Source of the DNA: an uncultured Eubacteriales bacterium
GTDB taxonomy: Bacteria > Bacillota > Clostridia > Christensenellales > UBA1242
DNA length: 16,618 nucleotides
NCBI GenBank assembly: GCA_905187655.1
Contig: CAJJIV010000012.1
Span: 1-16,618, forward strand
Direction of reading: 5' to 3'
Numbering within the stretch: position 1 is the stretch's first letter; every line of letters starts with the position of its first letter. The notes below the pieces were generated by a model, which searched no databases, had not been told where the DNA came from, and saw nothing but the letters and a program-made list of their open reading frames with translations. Shown one piece after another: positions 1-7,752 of the stretch. The translations under genes and the position numbers were made by a program.

Positions 1-12
1 TATTATTATACG

Positions 13-1167
13 CTATTTCTCGTCAAAAATCAACCATTTGTTGTGACAGAGCCTTTTTAAATAACAAACTTTTCTACGCACAAGCTCTCGATCAAACATA
101 TCTAGCGCATTAATAACCGCTTTGTTATCTTCTAGTTGACAACCAGTATCAGCACTAATAATTCCATTTTCCTTTATTCGCTTAAGCATATTATAAATAA
201 TAAGTGCTGTAACACCTTTGTGCTGATGTTCTGGCTTAACAGCAATTAAACCAAGTTCAATATACTTAGGTTTTTTAATTGCTTTAAGAAGTCTAAAGAT
301 GCCAAAAGGCAAAAATCTACCACGACTTTTTATCATCGGTCTTGCGATTGATGGATACCCCAACCCATAACCAACAATGTTGTCATCTTTATCACATATA
401 ATTGAAACGTAATCTTTATCTAAAATCATTTTAAATGATTTAATGGTTTGATCTACCAACTTGTCGGTAAATGGAATTGTGCCATATAAATTAACAAAAG
501 ACTCATCAAGAACCTTAAAGAACTCTTTTCCGTATCTGTCAATAATTTCTTTTGGATTCTTAAATTGCTTTTCATAAAAACCATATCGGCGAGAAATTAC
601 ACCTGCCATCTTTTCTAGTTTTGGGTTTATTTCTTTTGGTACAGGAATTCTCCATTCCACCCACCTTGTATCTGGCTGATAGCCATTTGCCAGAATATGC
701 TTTTCATAGTATTCCGCATTCCAAGACCCTTGGTAAGTACCAATAGTATCAAACCCATAAGTTAAAAGACCTTCTCGCTCAAGGTCATTAAAGCCAAGTG
801 GTCCATGAATATCTTCCATACCCATACTTCTTGCCCAATCTTCACCAGCTTTAAATAATGCATTAGCAACTTCGGCATCATCTATTAAATCGAATCTTGA
901 AAATCTTGCCCTTTTTGCATTATTTTTTATGTTATATAGCCTGCTTATAAGCACGGCAATTCTGCCAACAACTTTACCATCTCTATACGCCAAAAAATAA
1001 ATTGCATCTGTATCTTCAAATGATGCATTTTTTTTAGGGTTTGTTAAATTTAACTCATCAATTTCAAATGGTGGCACATAATACGGATTGCCTTTATATA
1101 ACTCCGTTGGAAATTTTACAAACTTTTTAAATTCTTTTTTTGTTTTAACTTGTCGTACTTCTACCAT
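13..1167 (-). CDS. GNAT-superfamily acyltransferase-like protein (YghO-like)
   Basis: Predicted cytoplasmic acyl-CoA N-acyltransferase-fold protein of 384 residues. The N-terminal part resembles a conserved family with signatures LYKGNPYYVPP (23-33) and DGKVVGRI (63-70), the latter being a typical GNAT beta-hairpin. GPLGFNDLEREGLL (122-135) is another family block. A second GNAT-like half follows, with an acetyl-CoA loop KPEHQHKGVTAL (311-322) that fits the R/Q-x-x-G-x-G/A pattern. No membrane segment is seen. The start is the ATG at 1167, with GGAG five bases upstream. It is divergent from the spoVB-like gene and has its own promoter (TTGTAA, 18 bases, TATAAT). The substrate is unknown. The family assignment rests on recalled motifs; the fold is fairly sure, the reaction is not. 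The gene is complete, and its downstream neighbour lies outside the window. Confidence 0.75.
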   Translation of the reverse strand: MVEVRQVKTKKEFKKFVKFPTELYKGNPYYVPPFEIDELNLTNPKKNASFEDTDAIYFLAYRDGKVVGRIAVLISRLYNIKNNAKRARFSRFDLIDDAEVANALFKAGEDWARSMGMEDIHGPLGFNDLEREGLLTYGFDTIGTYQGSWNAEYYEKHILANGYQPDTRWVEWRIPVPKEINPKLEKMAGVISRRYGFYEKQFKNPKEIIDRYGKEFFKVLDESFVNLYGTIPFTDKLVDQTIKSFKMILDKDYVSIICDKDDNIVGYGLGYPSIARPMIKSRGRFLPFGIFRLLKAIKKPKYIELGLIAVKPEHQHKGVTALIIYNMLKRIKENGIISADTGCQLEDNKAVINALDMFDRELVRRKVCYLKRLCHNKWLIFDEK

Positions 1168-1202
1168 ATTTTCTCCGCAAAGTAACTCTATTTTTCATTT
1201 AT

Positions 1203-1232
1203 ATTATAATTCCTTTTGACATAAATTTACAA
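1203..1232 (-). promoter_or_regulatory. Sigma-A-type promoter for the acyltransferase-like gene
   Basis: On the minus strand TTGTAA (1227-1232) is followed after 18 bases by a perfect TATAAT (1203-1208). The predicted transcription start is near 1196, about 30 bases before the ATG at 1167. The region overlaps a plus-strand TTGACA (1216-1221), so the divergent promoters probably interleave. Confidence 0.5.
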
Positions 1233-1273
1233 CTAATTTGCATAAAGGTTTTTTGATTTTAATAGATTTTACT

Positions 1274-2755
1274 ATGAAAAGATTAGTTAAAGCGGTAATA
1301 ATTACTACCATTCTTAGTATAGCAACCAAAGCAATAAGTTTTTTACTTAAAATTTACATTTCCCGAGTAATTGGAGCCGAAGCCCTAGGCTATTACCAAA
1401 TTTCATTATCAGCTTTCTCGCTTCTTGTTACGCTGGTAACCAGTGGTCTTCCTCTAGTTATAAGTCGAAAAATTGCAAAAGACAAATCTCACGAGGCTGA
1501 AATAGTAGGTGCGGGACTAATTGTCTGTGTAAGCATTTCGGTCCTTTGTACACTTGTGGTGATATTGTTCCCAAACTTATTTGTAAAAATATGGGGGCAA
1601 AACCGTTCTTTATTTGCCTTATACCTACTTCTTCCTTCCATCGTTTTTTCTGCCATATATGTGCCATTTAGGGGCGCTATTTGGGGTAATAGCCAATTTT
1701 TTACTCTTGGCCTTATAGAATTAATTGAACAATTAGTTCGTGTTATAGCCTGCATTATTCTATTTAATATTTCTTGCTCCTTAGCAGGAGAAAATTTAAC
1801 TGCAATAACCTACTCAATAGCTTGTACCATCTCTACCATAATAGCAGTGATTATATACTTCAAAAATAAAGGTAAAATTAAACTAAACATTAAGCAAGCG
1901 CTACCACTTGTGAAAGAAAGTAGTCCGCTTGCAGTATTAAGAATTGGAACTAGCTTGGTTACAATGTTCATATCGGTTATAGTTCCACTAGAACTTGTTA
2001 GAAGTGGGTTAACTTCTAATATGGCTGTCAGTGAATTTGGTATCGTTAGCGGTATGGTTTTGCCACTGATTACCATACCAGGAACAATAATTGGGTCTAT
2101 CTCGGTAGCAATTTTGCCAGAAATATCCAGCGGAAGCGAAAAAATTATTAAAAGACAAATTAATAAAGCAATATCTTATTCAATTATTTTATCACTGTTT
2201 TTATTTCCAATATACTTTAATCTTGGTACCGAAGTTGGAATAATTTTATACAACAATAATACAGCTGGCGAAATTTTAAAATGGAGTAGTTTCATTATGT
2301 TCCCACTTGGTCTATCTCAAATATTGCTTTCAATTTTAAATGCACTAGGTAAAGAAAAATTAACACTATTAATTTCAATTATAAGCTCAGTTTTTTTAAT
2401 ATTTTCAATTATTTTCTTACCAAAATTTATTGGAATTTATTCCCTTGTTTTAGGCTTTTGTGTTATGAGCATAATTAATTGTATTTTAAGTTTAATCTTT
2501 ATAAAGAAGTATTTAGAATCTGAACCGCTAAAAATATTTATTTCAATGGCCATCTTTTGTATTCCAGCCTGCCTATTTGCAAAAAATATCTATGGTATTT
2601 GCAATTATCTTAATTGTAATATTATATTAAGTGTTGGATTAAGTTCTTCTTTTGCCATCTTGGCACTTGGTACCTTGCTCTTAACTTTCAAACTGGTAGA
2701 TTTAAAATCATTTTTACCACAGAAACTAAAAAGCAAATTTTTTAAATCGGTATAA
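1274..2755 (+). CDS. SpoVB/MurJ-type polysaccharide flippase (MOP superfamily)
   Basis: Polytopic membrane protein of 493 residues with about a dozen or more hydrophobic helices. It belongs to the SpoVB / polysaccharide biosynthesis branch of the MOP exporters, which move lipid-linked cell-wall precursors across the membrane. The N-terminal signature is RVIGAEALGYYQ followed by TSGLPLVISRKIAK, the usual opening of SpoVB relatives. In Bacillus, SpoVB is needed for spore cortex synthesis, but paralogues of this family may act elsewhere, so the exact role is inferred. I chose the ATG at 1274 over an in-frame TTG at 1238, because the sequence from MKRLVK onward aligns with the family start. No Shine-Dalgarno is visible before either start. 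The upstream region has TTGACA at 1216, without a good sigma-A -10 at proper spacing. A CATAAA at 1241-1246 weakly recalls a SigE -10. It heads a probable three-gene set with the DUF421 and DUF4363 genes. Confidence 0.85.
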   Translation: MKRLVKAVIITTILSIATKAISFLLKIYISRVIGAEALGYYQISLSAFSLLVTLVTSGLPLVISRKIAKDKSHEAEIVGAGLIVCVSISVLCTLVVILFPNLFVKIWGQNRSLFALYLLLPSIVFSAIYVPFRGAIWGNSQFFTLGLIELIEQLVRVIACIILFNISCSLAGENLTAITYSIACTISTIIAVIIYFKNKGKIKLNIKQALPLVKESSPLAVLRIGTSLVTMFISVIVPLELVRSGLTSNMAVSEFGIVSGMVLPLITIPGTIIGSISVAILPEISSGSEKIIKRQINKAISYSIILSLFLFPIYFNLGTEVGIILYNNNTAGEILKWSSFIMFPLGLSQILLSILNALGKEKLTLLISIISSVFLIFSIIFLPKFIGIYSLVLGFCVMSIINCILSLIFIKKYLESEPLKIFISMAIFCIPACLFAKNIYGICNYLNCNIILSVGLSSSFAILALGTLLLTFKLVDLKSFLPQKLKSKFFKSV

Positions 2756-2787
2756 AACTTAACATACTTTCAAACACTATTACCATT

Positions 2788-3507
2788 ATGATAAATATGT
2801 TTGTAAGAAGTATAATAATTTACCTTTTTGTTTTATTTGCCGTACGGTTTATGGGCAAAAGACAGGTCGGAGAGATGCAACCTTTTGAATTTGTTATTAC
2901 TCTAATTATTGCCGACCTTGCGACCATTCCCATGAGCGAAATTAGTGTGCCAATAGTACACGGAATTGTGCCAATATTTAGTATTGTAATTTTACATTTC
3001 TTTATTTGTGCCATAAGCCGAAAAAGTATGTTTGCTAGATACATTATTAGTGGCCGTTCAGCAATTGTTATAAACCCCAAAGGTATTGATTACAAAGAAC
3101 TTAAAGCCCTTAATATGAATCTAGACGACCTTATTGAAGCCCTTAGATGTATGGATATATTCAACTTAGATGATGTTGCCTACGCAATAATGGAAACAAA
3201 CGGCAAACTTTGCGTAATTAAAAAATCTCAAGTAGAATCGGTAACACGAGAAGACCTTAACATTAACACAACAAAAGCCACCCTTCCTGTTTCAATAATT
3301 ATGGATGGGAAAAAAATGCAAGAGAACATAACTTTAACTGGAATAACTGAAGAACAAATTAACGAGTGTATTACAAAGGCATCCGCAAAGAGTTTTAAAG
3401 AAATTTTACTTTTTACTATAGATGCCAATGGTGAAGTTTATATTCAGGCAAAAAATGGCGAAGCACAATCATTTACAATAGATTATGATGGAACCAATAA
3501 GTGGTAA
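2788..3507 (+). CDS. DUF421 / YetF-like membrane protein
   Basis: Protein of 239 residues with three hydrophobic N-terminal helices (roughly residues 5-20, 33-50, 55-75) and a soluble C-terminal domain. The signature RFMGKRQVGEMQPFEF (21-36) and the later LDDLIEALRCMDIFNLDDVAYAI are typical of the DUF421 (YetF) family. The family's biochemical role is not settled; some members (the 2Duf type) are linked to spore membrane properties and heat resistance. The ATG at 2788 is used; no Shine-Dalgarno precedes it, and a second ATG at 2797 is equally possible. It starts 32 bases after the spoVB-like stop and is followed 12 bases later by a DUF4363 gene, a pairing I recall from other Clostridia. A role in the spore or envelope membrane is inferred from context. 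Confidence 0.85.
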   Translation: MINMFVRSIIIYLFVLFAVRFMGKRQVGEMQPFEFVITLIIADLATIPMSEISVPIVHGIVPIFSIVILHFFICAISRKSMFARYIISGRSAIVINPKGIDYKELKALNMNLDDLIEALRCMDIFNLDDVAYAIMETNGKLCVIKKSQVESVTREDLNINTTKATLPVSIIMDGKKMQENITLTGITEEQINECITKASAKSFKEILLFTIDANGEVYIQAKNGEAQSFTIDYDGTNKW

Positions 3508-3519
3508 ACGGAGGAAAAA

Positions 3520-3915
3520 ATGACTAAGAAATTAATCAGTGTCCTTGCTCTTATAGTTGTGGTGGGGTTCGCTGGCTTTTTTGAATCTAATTATATAATC
3601 AAATCTTTTGATTACTTAAATAGCGAACTTATTCTAGTTATGAATAACCTAAGTGCCGACCCAGAACACATAGACACAAAAGAAAATGTAGATAATTTAA
3701 AAGCCATTCATACAAATTGGCAAAAGCACACCAAAGTGCTAAAATTTTTTGTTTGGCACACCGGAATTAAGGAAGTCGAAGTAGGACTTAGTAGAATAAC
3801 AAGTTATACCGAAGAAAATGATTATACCGAAGCATATGTAGAATTAAATAATTTGATAGATTATTGCAATCATTACAGCGAAGATTATCGATTCAGTTTA
3901 CAAAATATAATTTAA
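3520..3915 (+). CDS. DUF4363-family small membrane-anchored protein
   Basis: Protein of 131 residues with one N-terminal hydrophobic helix (about 4-23, with KK before it), followed by a soluble, probably helical extracytoplasmic domain of about 100 residues. The helical stretch, with its spaced tryptophans (NWQKHTKVLKFFVWHTGIKEVE), resembles DUF4363 proteins, which commonly sit beside DUF421 genes in Clostridia. A strong GGAGG lies 5 bases before the ATG. The stop codon touches the shared hairpin terminator at 3915-3940. Function is unknown. Partnership with the DUF421 protein is inferred from adjacency. Confidence 0.7.
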   Translation: MTKKLISVLALIVVVGFAGFFESNYIIKSFDYLNSELILVMNNLSADPEHIDTKENVDNLKAIHTNWQKHTKVLKFFVWHTGIKEVEVGLSRITSYTEENDYTEAYVELNNLIDYCNHYSEDYRFSLQNII

Positions 3916-3940
3916 AGAACCGCCAAATATGGCGGTTCTT
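3915..3940. terminator. Bidirectional intrinsic terminator between the DUF4363 gene and sigF
   Basis: Perfect 10-bp stem AAGAACCGCC (3915-3924) and GGCGGTTCTT (3931-3940) with a 6-base loop. The outer A and T pairs give T-rich tails on either strand. It lies exactly between convergent genes, and the sigF stop codon (3939-3941) lies inside it. Confidence 0.85.
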
Positions 3941-4676
3941 ATTCCATTTTAATTCTTAACTTTTCAAGTGCTTTTGCTTCAATCCTGCTTATTTGCACCT
4001 GTGACACATTTAACAGTCTTGCAATTTCGGTTTGGGTTTTACCTCTAAAATATCTTAACATTATAATTTTTTTATCTTTGGGTGGAAGTTCGTTTATAAA
4101 TTCTTTCAACATTATTTTTTCTAAGGTTGTTTCTTCATTCTCCACTCTCACTAATTTGTCTATTAAATTGGGGCTAGATTCACTTTTATCTGCAGTTTTT
4201 TCATATAACGACACCAAACAAAAAGCAGAGTCTATTGCCAGCACAACATCTTGCTCTTCAACTTCAAATTTTGAAGCAAGTTCACTTGTTGATATATTAT
4301 CTCTCCCTAATCGCTTTTGTTCATCAAGATACCTGTTTATTTTAATTGAAAGCGTTTTAATTGACCTAGAAATTTTAATAGACCCATCATCACGCAAAAA
4401 CCGTTTTATCTCCCCTGCAATCATTGGCACCGCATATGTAGAAAATTTTACCCCAAATTTTGTTGAAAAATTTTTAATTGCTTTTAAAAATCCAACACAA
4501 CCTAGTTGATATAAATCATCATATTCGGTATGTTTGCCAATGTATCTTTTAACAATACTTTTAATTAAAGGATAGTTCCCATCTAATAATTTTTGTTTTG
4601 CATCTTCACTTCCACTTTGTGCCTCTTTTATTAGTTTTTCGGTTTCATCTGCATCAAGCAATTGAAATTCCTTCAT
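3939..4676 (-). CDS. sigF: Sporulation sigma factor SigF
   Basis: RNA polymerase sigma factor that starts forespore-specific transcription after asymmetric division. It has 245 residues, the usual size. Region 2 is clear: DDLYQLGCVGFLKAI then KFSTYAVPMIAGEIKRFLRDD, the -10 recognition segment. Region 4 ends with the helix-turn-helix TQTEIARLLNVSQVQISRIE. By sequence alone it could be SigF, SigG or SigB, but its place right after SpoIIAA and SpoIIAB fixes it as SigF. The ATG at 4676 is preferred. The upstream in-frame GTG at 4685 is part of the Shine-Dalgarno GAGAGTGAT, which sits 4 bases before the ATG. The ATG lies one base after the spoIIAB stop, so the genes are probably translationally coupled. 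SpoIIAB is expected to bind and hold it inactive. Many sporulators have spoVA genes next; here the operon ends at a convergent terminator. Confidence 0.95.
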   Translation of the reverse strand: MKEFQLLDADETEKLIKEAQSGSEDAKQKLLDGNYPLIKSIVKRYIGKHTEYDDLYQLGCVGFLKAIKNFSTKFGVKFSTYAVPMIAGEIKRFLRDDGSIKISRSIKTLSIKINRYLDEQKRLGRDNISTSELASKFEVEEQDVVLAIDSAFCLVSLYEKTADKSESSPNLIDKLVRVENEETTLEKIMLKEFINELPPKDKKIIMLRYFRGKTQTEIARLLNVSQVQISRIEAKALEKLRIKME

Positions 4677-4677
4677 A

Positions 4678-5175
4678 CTAATCACTCTCTTTGCTTTTAA
4701 TTTCTTTCACCATTGCAACGGTTAAGCCATTTGCACCAACATTATTAAACACCTTAATTGCATCCATAAAAGTTTCCATGACGGTAAAACCCATACCTGA
4801 CCTTTCTTCTTCAGGCTTGCTTGTATAAAATGGTTGCATTGCTTTTTTTATATCATTTATTCCAACCCCAAAATCTTTAACTTCCAAATAGATAAAGTTT
4901 TCATATATTTTTCCTGTAATTGCTATTACACCCTTCTTTTTGTTATAACCATGCACAATTGCATTTGTAACCGCTTCACTAATTGCAGTTTTTATATCAT
5001 TAAGTTCTTCTATGCTTGGATTTAGTTCCAATAAAAAACTTGCAACCAGGTTACGAGCAAGTTTTTCATTTTCTGGTTTTGCCTCCATTTCAAACTTAAC
5101 ATAATTAGTTGGCGACAAAGAGTTTAATAAAAAGTTATTTAAAACGTCCTGTGTAATTTTGTTGTTTTGATTCAT
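4678..5175 (-). CDS. spoIIAB: Anti-sigma F factor / serine kinase SpoIIAB
   Basis: GHKL-fold protein kinase that binds SigF and phosphorylates SpoIIAA. From the ATG at 5175 it has 165 residues. The N-box is SEAVTNAIVHGY, with E67 and N71 at catalytic and metal positions. DFGVGI (101-106) is the G1 box and RSGMGFTVMETFMD (125-138) is the ATP-lid/G2 segment. R41 in LARNLVAS matches the partner-contacting arginine (R20 in Bacillus). The start is set by AGGGGAGGG, which overlaps the spoIIAA stop and lies just before the ATG; an in-frame TTG at 5193 lies upstream of that site. Compared with the 146-residue Bacillus protein, it has about 20 extra residues before the conserved region beginning near NYVKFEMEA (24-32). 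It is co-transcribed with spoIIAA and sigF. Confidence 0.95.
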   Translation of the reverse strand: MNQNNKITQDVLNNFLLNSLSPTNYVKFEMEAKPENEKLARNLVASFLLELNPSIEELNDIKTAISEAVTNAIVHGYNKKKGVIAITGKIYENFIYLEVKDFGVGINDIKKAMQPFYTSKPEEERSGMGFTVMETFMDAIKVFNNVGANGLTVAMVKEIKSKESD

Positions 5176-5185
5176 AATCCCTCCC

Positions 5186-5497
5186 CTAAACAACCTTAGG
5201 AATAATGTTATATATCCCTGTCATTTTTAAAATTCTATCTACCGTTTTATTTGGGTTTCTTATTGAAAAATTAATTAGTGCTGGCTCAAACTTTTTATAT
5301 CTTCCAATTAATACACCAATACCAGTTGAATCCATAAAAGAAACATTTTGAAAGTCTAGCACAACCTGAGTGAATGGCGAGAGAGAGGAAAATATTTTGT
5401 CAAGTTGCTCCCTTGCAGGAACTGCCGAGCAATCATCAAGTTCCCCACACAAACTTATAATGCAGGTACTTCCACTACATTTATGAATTATTTGCAT
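5186..5497 (-). CDS. spoIIAA: Anti-sigma F factor antagonist SpoIIAA
   Basis: STAS-domain protein of 103 residues, slightly shorter than the Bacillus version (117). When unphosphorylated it frees SigF from SpoIIAB. The key motif is MDSTGIGVLIGRYK (55-68), with S57 as the predicted phosphorylated serine. The hydrophobic strand QVVLDFQNVSF precedes it, as in the family. The start is the ATG at 5497 with GGAGGG 4 bases upstream. It is the first gene of the spoIIA operon; its stop overlaps the spoIIAB ribosome site. Upstream, at 5558-5585, lies an inverted repeat containing a Spo0A box. I could not find a convincing SigH promoter by eye. Confidence 0.95.
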   Translation of the reverse strand: MQIIHKCSGSTCIISLCGELDDCSAVPAREQLDKIFSSLSPFTQVVLDFQNVSFMDSTGIGVLIGRYKKFEPALINFSIRNPNKTVDRILKMTGIYNIIPKVV

Positions 5498-5557
5498 AAG
5501 CCCTCCTTGTTATTAAACCAATAATAGCATATTAAAAAATTTTCTTTACATAATAAA

Positions 5558-5585
5558 AACGACAAACTTGTAGCAGTTTGTCGAA
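5558..5585. promoter_or_regulatory. Inverted repeat with Spo0A-box match upstream of spoIIAA
   Basis: The arms CGACAAACT (5560-5568) and AGTTTGTCG (5575-5583) form a perfect 9-bp inverted repeat with a 6-base spacer. The plus strand reads TGTCGAA at 5579-5585, an exact match to the Spo0A box core TGNCGAA. The minus strand reads TGTCGTT at 5558-5564, a partial match. It lies about 60-90 bases before the spoIIAA ATG, a fitting place for Spo0A activation. On the minus strand the repeat is followed by TTTTTATTA, so it could instead be an intrinsic terminator. Confidence 0.45.
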
Positions 5586-5707
5586 AACATTTATCACGTC
5601 ATTGGACTTATTTAATTAAAAATCTTTATAATTTAGTACAAACAATATATTAAATGCTAATTAATGCAAATGACAAGTTATAATATAAAAATTATTATTG
5701 TTTAAAA

Positions 5708-5744
5708 AATTAAAAAGTTAAGGAAATTCCTTAACTTTTTAATT
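5708..5744 (-). terminator. Intrinsic terminator after transketolase
   Basis: A long perfect stem is centred at 5726 (GTTAAGGAA, one unpaired base, TTCCTTAAC) and extends through flanking A and T pairs to about 17 bp. On the minus strand it is followed by a T-rich run. It begins about 22 bases after the transketolase stop codon. Confidence 0.85.
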
Positions 5745-5765
5745 ACTATGTCTTACATAACACTA

Positions 5766-7739
5766 TTATTTTAAACCTAAAACAATATTGCCAATATTTT
5801 CAGCTGTAAAGCCAAACTCTTTAAATAATTCATCAGATTTAGCAGTATGTCCAAATTTATTTATTCCAACGACTTTACCATCTAAGCCTACATACTTATA
5901 ATAGTCATCACAGGCAGACGCCTCTACTACCACTCTTCGCCTTACATTATCTGGCAATATTGTTTGCTTGTACTCTTCTGGCATATTATCGAACAATTTA
6001 CTTGATGGCATGGAAACAACATTAGCTTTAACACCGTTCTTTTTTAATAATTGACTTGCATCAAGGCAAACAGAAAGTTCACTACCAGTTCCAATAATTA
6101 TTGCATCTGGTTTAGTGTATTTAATTATATTGTATGCGCCACTGGCAACATTTGAAGAGGTTAATTGATTAAGTGGTGTTACCTTTTGCCTTGTTAAGGC
6201 AAGAATAGTTGGCGACATATTTTCAAAGGCAAATTTATATGCCCCGAGTGTTTCGTTATAGTCGGCTGGTCTTATACATACAACATTAGGGGTTGCCCTA
6301 TACATTTCAAGATATTCAATTGGCTGATGCGATACTCCATCTTCTCCAACGCCAATACTGTCATGTGTTAAAACATAAATTACCGGCAAGTTCATTAGCG
6401 CACTCATTCTTATTGAATGGCGCATATAATCAGAAAAAACTAAATAAGTTGAACAAGCAACCCTAAATCCACCATGCAAAGCAATTCCGTTGCAAATGCC
6501 TGCCATTGCATGTTCTCTTATTCCAAAATGAATATTTTTACCCAAAATATTTTCTGCTGAATATGAACCACCATTTTCAATCAAAAGCCCTGTGCTTGGT
6601 GCAACATCTCCACATCCGCATATAAAGTTTGGAACACTTTGGGCGATTTTATTAATAATGTATTTACCATACACTCTTGTTGCTTCACCAGTAGTAACTG
6701 GTACTATGTCTGCCCAATTTATATTTTTTGAATAGTAGTCAGACAACCACTTTAATAGTTCATCATATTTTTCCGGATAAATGTTTTTATATCGCTTTAA
6801 TATTTCCTTCTCTTCTGCAATTTTTTTATTATTCTGTTCAATTATTTTTTTTGCGTTTTCTTTAACTTCAGGATAAAATTCATATTCTAACAAGTCATCA
6901 TTTATTTTAAGTTTCTTTTTAGTCTTTAAAAGATCTTCAGCGCTAAGTGCAATGCCATGAATTTTATTTGTGTTTTCGTAAGGTGTTCCATAACCTATTA
7001 TTGTATTAATTTTAATTATTGTTGGCTTTTCTTGTTGTTGTTTCGCCTTATTAATTGCATTGACAATTGCTTGCACATTATTGCCGTTTTTAACTTCCAA
7101 GGTGTTCCAACCTAAAGCCTTATATCTAAGAAGGACATCTTCGGTAAATGTTAAATCGGTACCTCCTTCAATCGTTATATTATTACTATCATACAAAACG
7201 ATTAGTTTATTTAATTTAAGTGTACCAGCAAGACTACTTGCCTCGTTGGTCAAGCCTTCCATTAAACTTCCTTCACCCAAAAAACAATAGGTATAGTGAT
7301 TAACAATGTTAAAATTGTCTTTATTAAATGCCTTGGCGAGTTTTTGCTCTGCAATAGCCATACCCACTGCCATTGGCAAACCCTGCCCAAGAGGCCCGCC
7401 ACTTGAATCAATTCCAAGATTAGGGTTCACCCTTGGATGACCAGGAGTTATAGATCCATTTTTTCGATAATTTATAAGGTCTTCCTTAGAATATTGATAG
7501 CCAAAAAGGTGAAGTATACAATACTCCAAAGCCGATGCATGACCAGAACACATAATAAACCTATCTCGGTTAAAATATGTTGGATCCATAGGCGAAAATT
7601 TTAAACAACTTGAATATAACGAGTAAAGTATTGAAGTGGCTCCAAGACAAATTCCGGTATGCCCTGATTTTGCATTTGATATCATTGTTGCGGTAACATA
7701 TCTTATATTATCGACACTTAAACTATTTATTTCTTTCAT
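5766..7739 (-). CDS. tkt: Transketolase
   Basis: Thiamine-diphosphate enzyme of the non-oxidative pentose phosphate pathway. It moves two-carbon ketol units and makes erythrose-4-phosphate and ribose-5-phosphate. At 657 residues it is full length. Visible motifs are SGHTG (usually SGHPG), CSGHASAL, TPGHPR, GGPLGQGL, the catalytic-glutamate segment FGIREHAMAG, THDSIGVGEDGVSHQP and LTRQKVTPL. The diphosphate/metal motif reads LGEGSLMEG then YDSNNITIEG. Its usual GDG aspartate is glutamate here (E156), a conservative but uncommon change at a metal ligand. The ATG at 7739 is the start; the in-frame GTG at 7748 belongs to the Shine-Dalgarno AAAGGTGAT. It follows the shikimate-kinase-like gene by 12 bases and ends at the terminator at 5708-5744. 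Divergence at several motifs suggests altered kinetics but not loss of function. Confidence 0.95.
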   Translation of the reverse strand: MKEINSLSVDNIRYVTATMISNAKSGHTGICLGATSILYSLYSSCLKFSPMDPTYFNRDRFIMCSGHASALEYCILHLFGYQYSKEDLINYRKNGSITPGHPRVNPNLGIDSSGGPLGQGLPMAVGMAIAEQKLAKAFNKDNFNIVNHYTYCFLGEGSLMEGLTNEASSLAGTLKLNKLIVLYDSNNITIEGGTDLTFTEDVLLRYKALGWNTLEVKNGNNVQAIVNAINKAKQQQEKPTIIKINTIIGYGTPYENTNKIHGIALSAEDLLKTKKKLKINDDLLEYEFYPEVKENAKKIIEQNNKKIAEEKEILKRYKNIYPEKYDELLKWLSDYYSKNINWADIVPVTTGEATRVYGKYIINKIAQSVPNFICGCGDVAPSTGLLIENGGSYSAENILGKNIHFGIREHAMAGICNGIALHGGFRVACSTYLVFSDYMRHSIRMSALMNLPVIYVLTHDSIGVGEDGVSHQPIEYLEMYRATPNVVCIRPADYNETLGAYKFAFENMSPTILALTRQKVTPLNQLTSSNVASGAYNIIKYTKPDAIIIGTGSELSVCLDASQLLKKNGVKANVVSMPSSKLFDNMPEEYKQTILPDNVRRRVVVEASACDDYYKYVGLDGKVVGINKFGHTAKSDELFKEFGFTAENIGNIVLGLK

Positions 7740-7743
7740 GTAA

Positions 7744-7752
7744 ATCACCTTT
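7744..7752 (-). promoter_or_regulatory. tkt: Ribosome binding site that sets the transketolase start
   Basis: AAAGGTGAT on the minus strand is a near-full anti-16S match, 4 bases before the ATG at 7739. It touches the stop codon of the upstream gene, so translation may be coupled. The GTG within it could be mistaken for a start codon. Confidence 0.75.

Noticed and set aside
1238..1273. TTG start giving 12 more residues on the spoVB-like protein
   Set aside because: The added residues lie before the conserved family start and may fall at the promoter; the ATG at 1274 is preferred.
4078..4509. Open frame of 143 codons opposite sigF
   Set aside because: It is a shadow of the conserved sigF frame and resembles no family.
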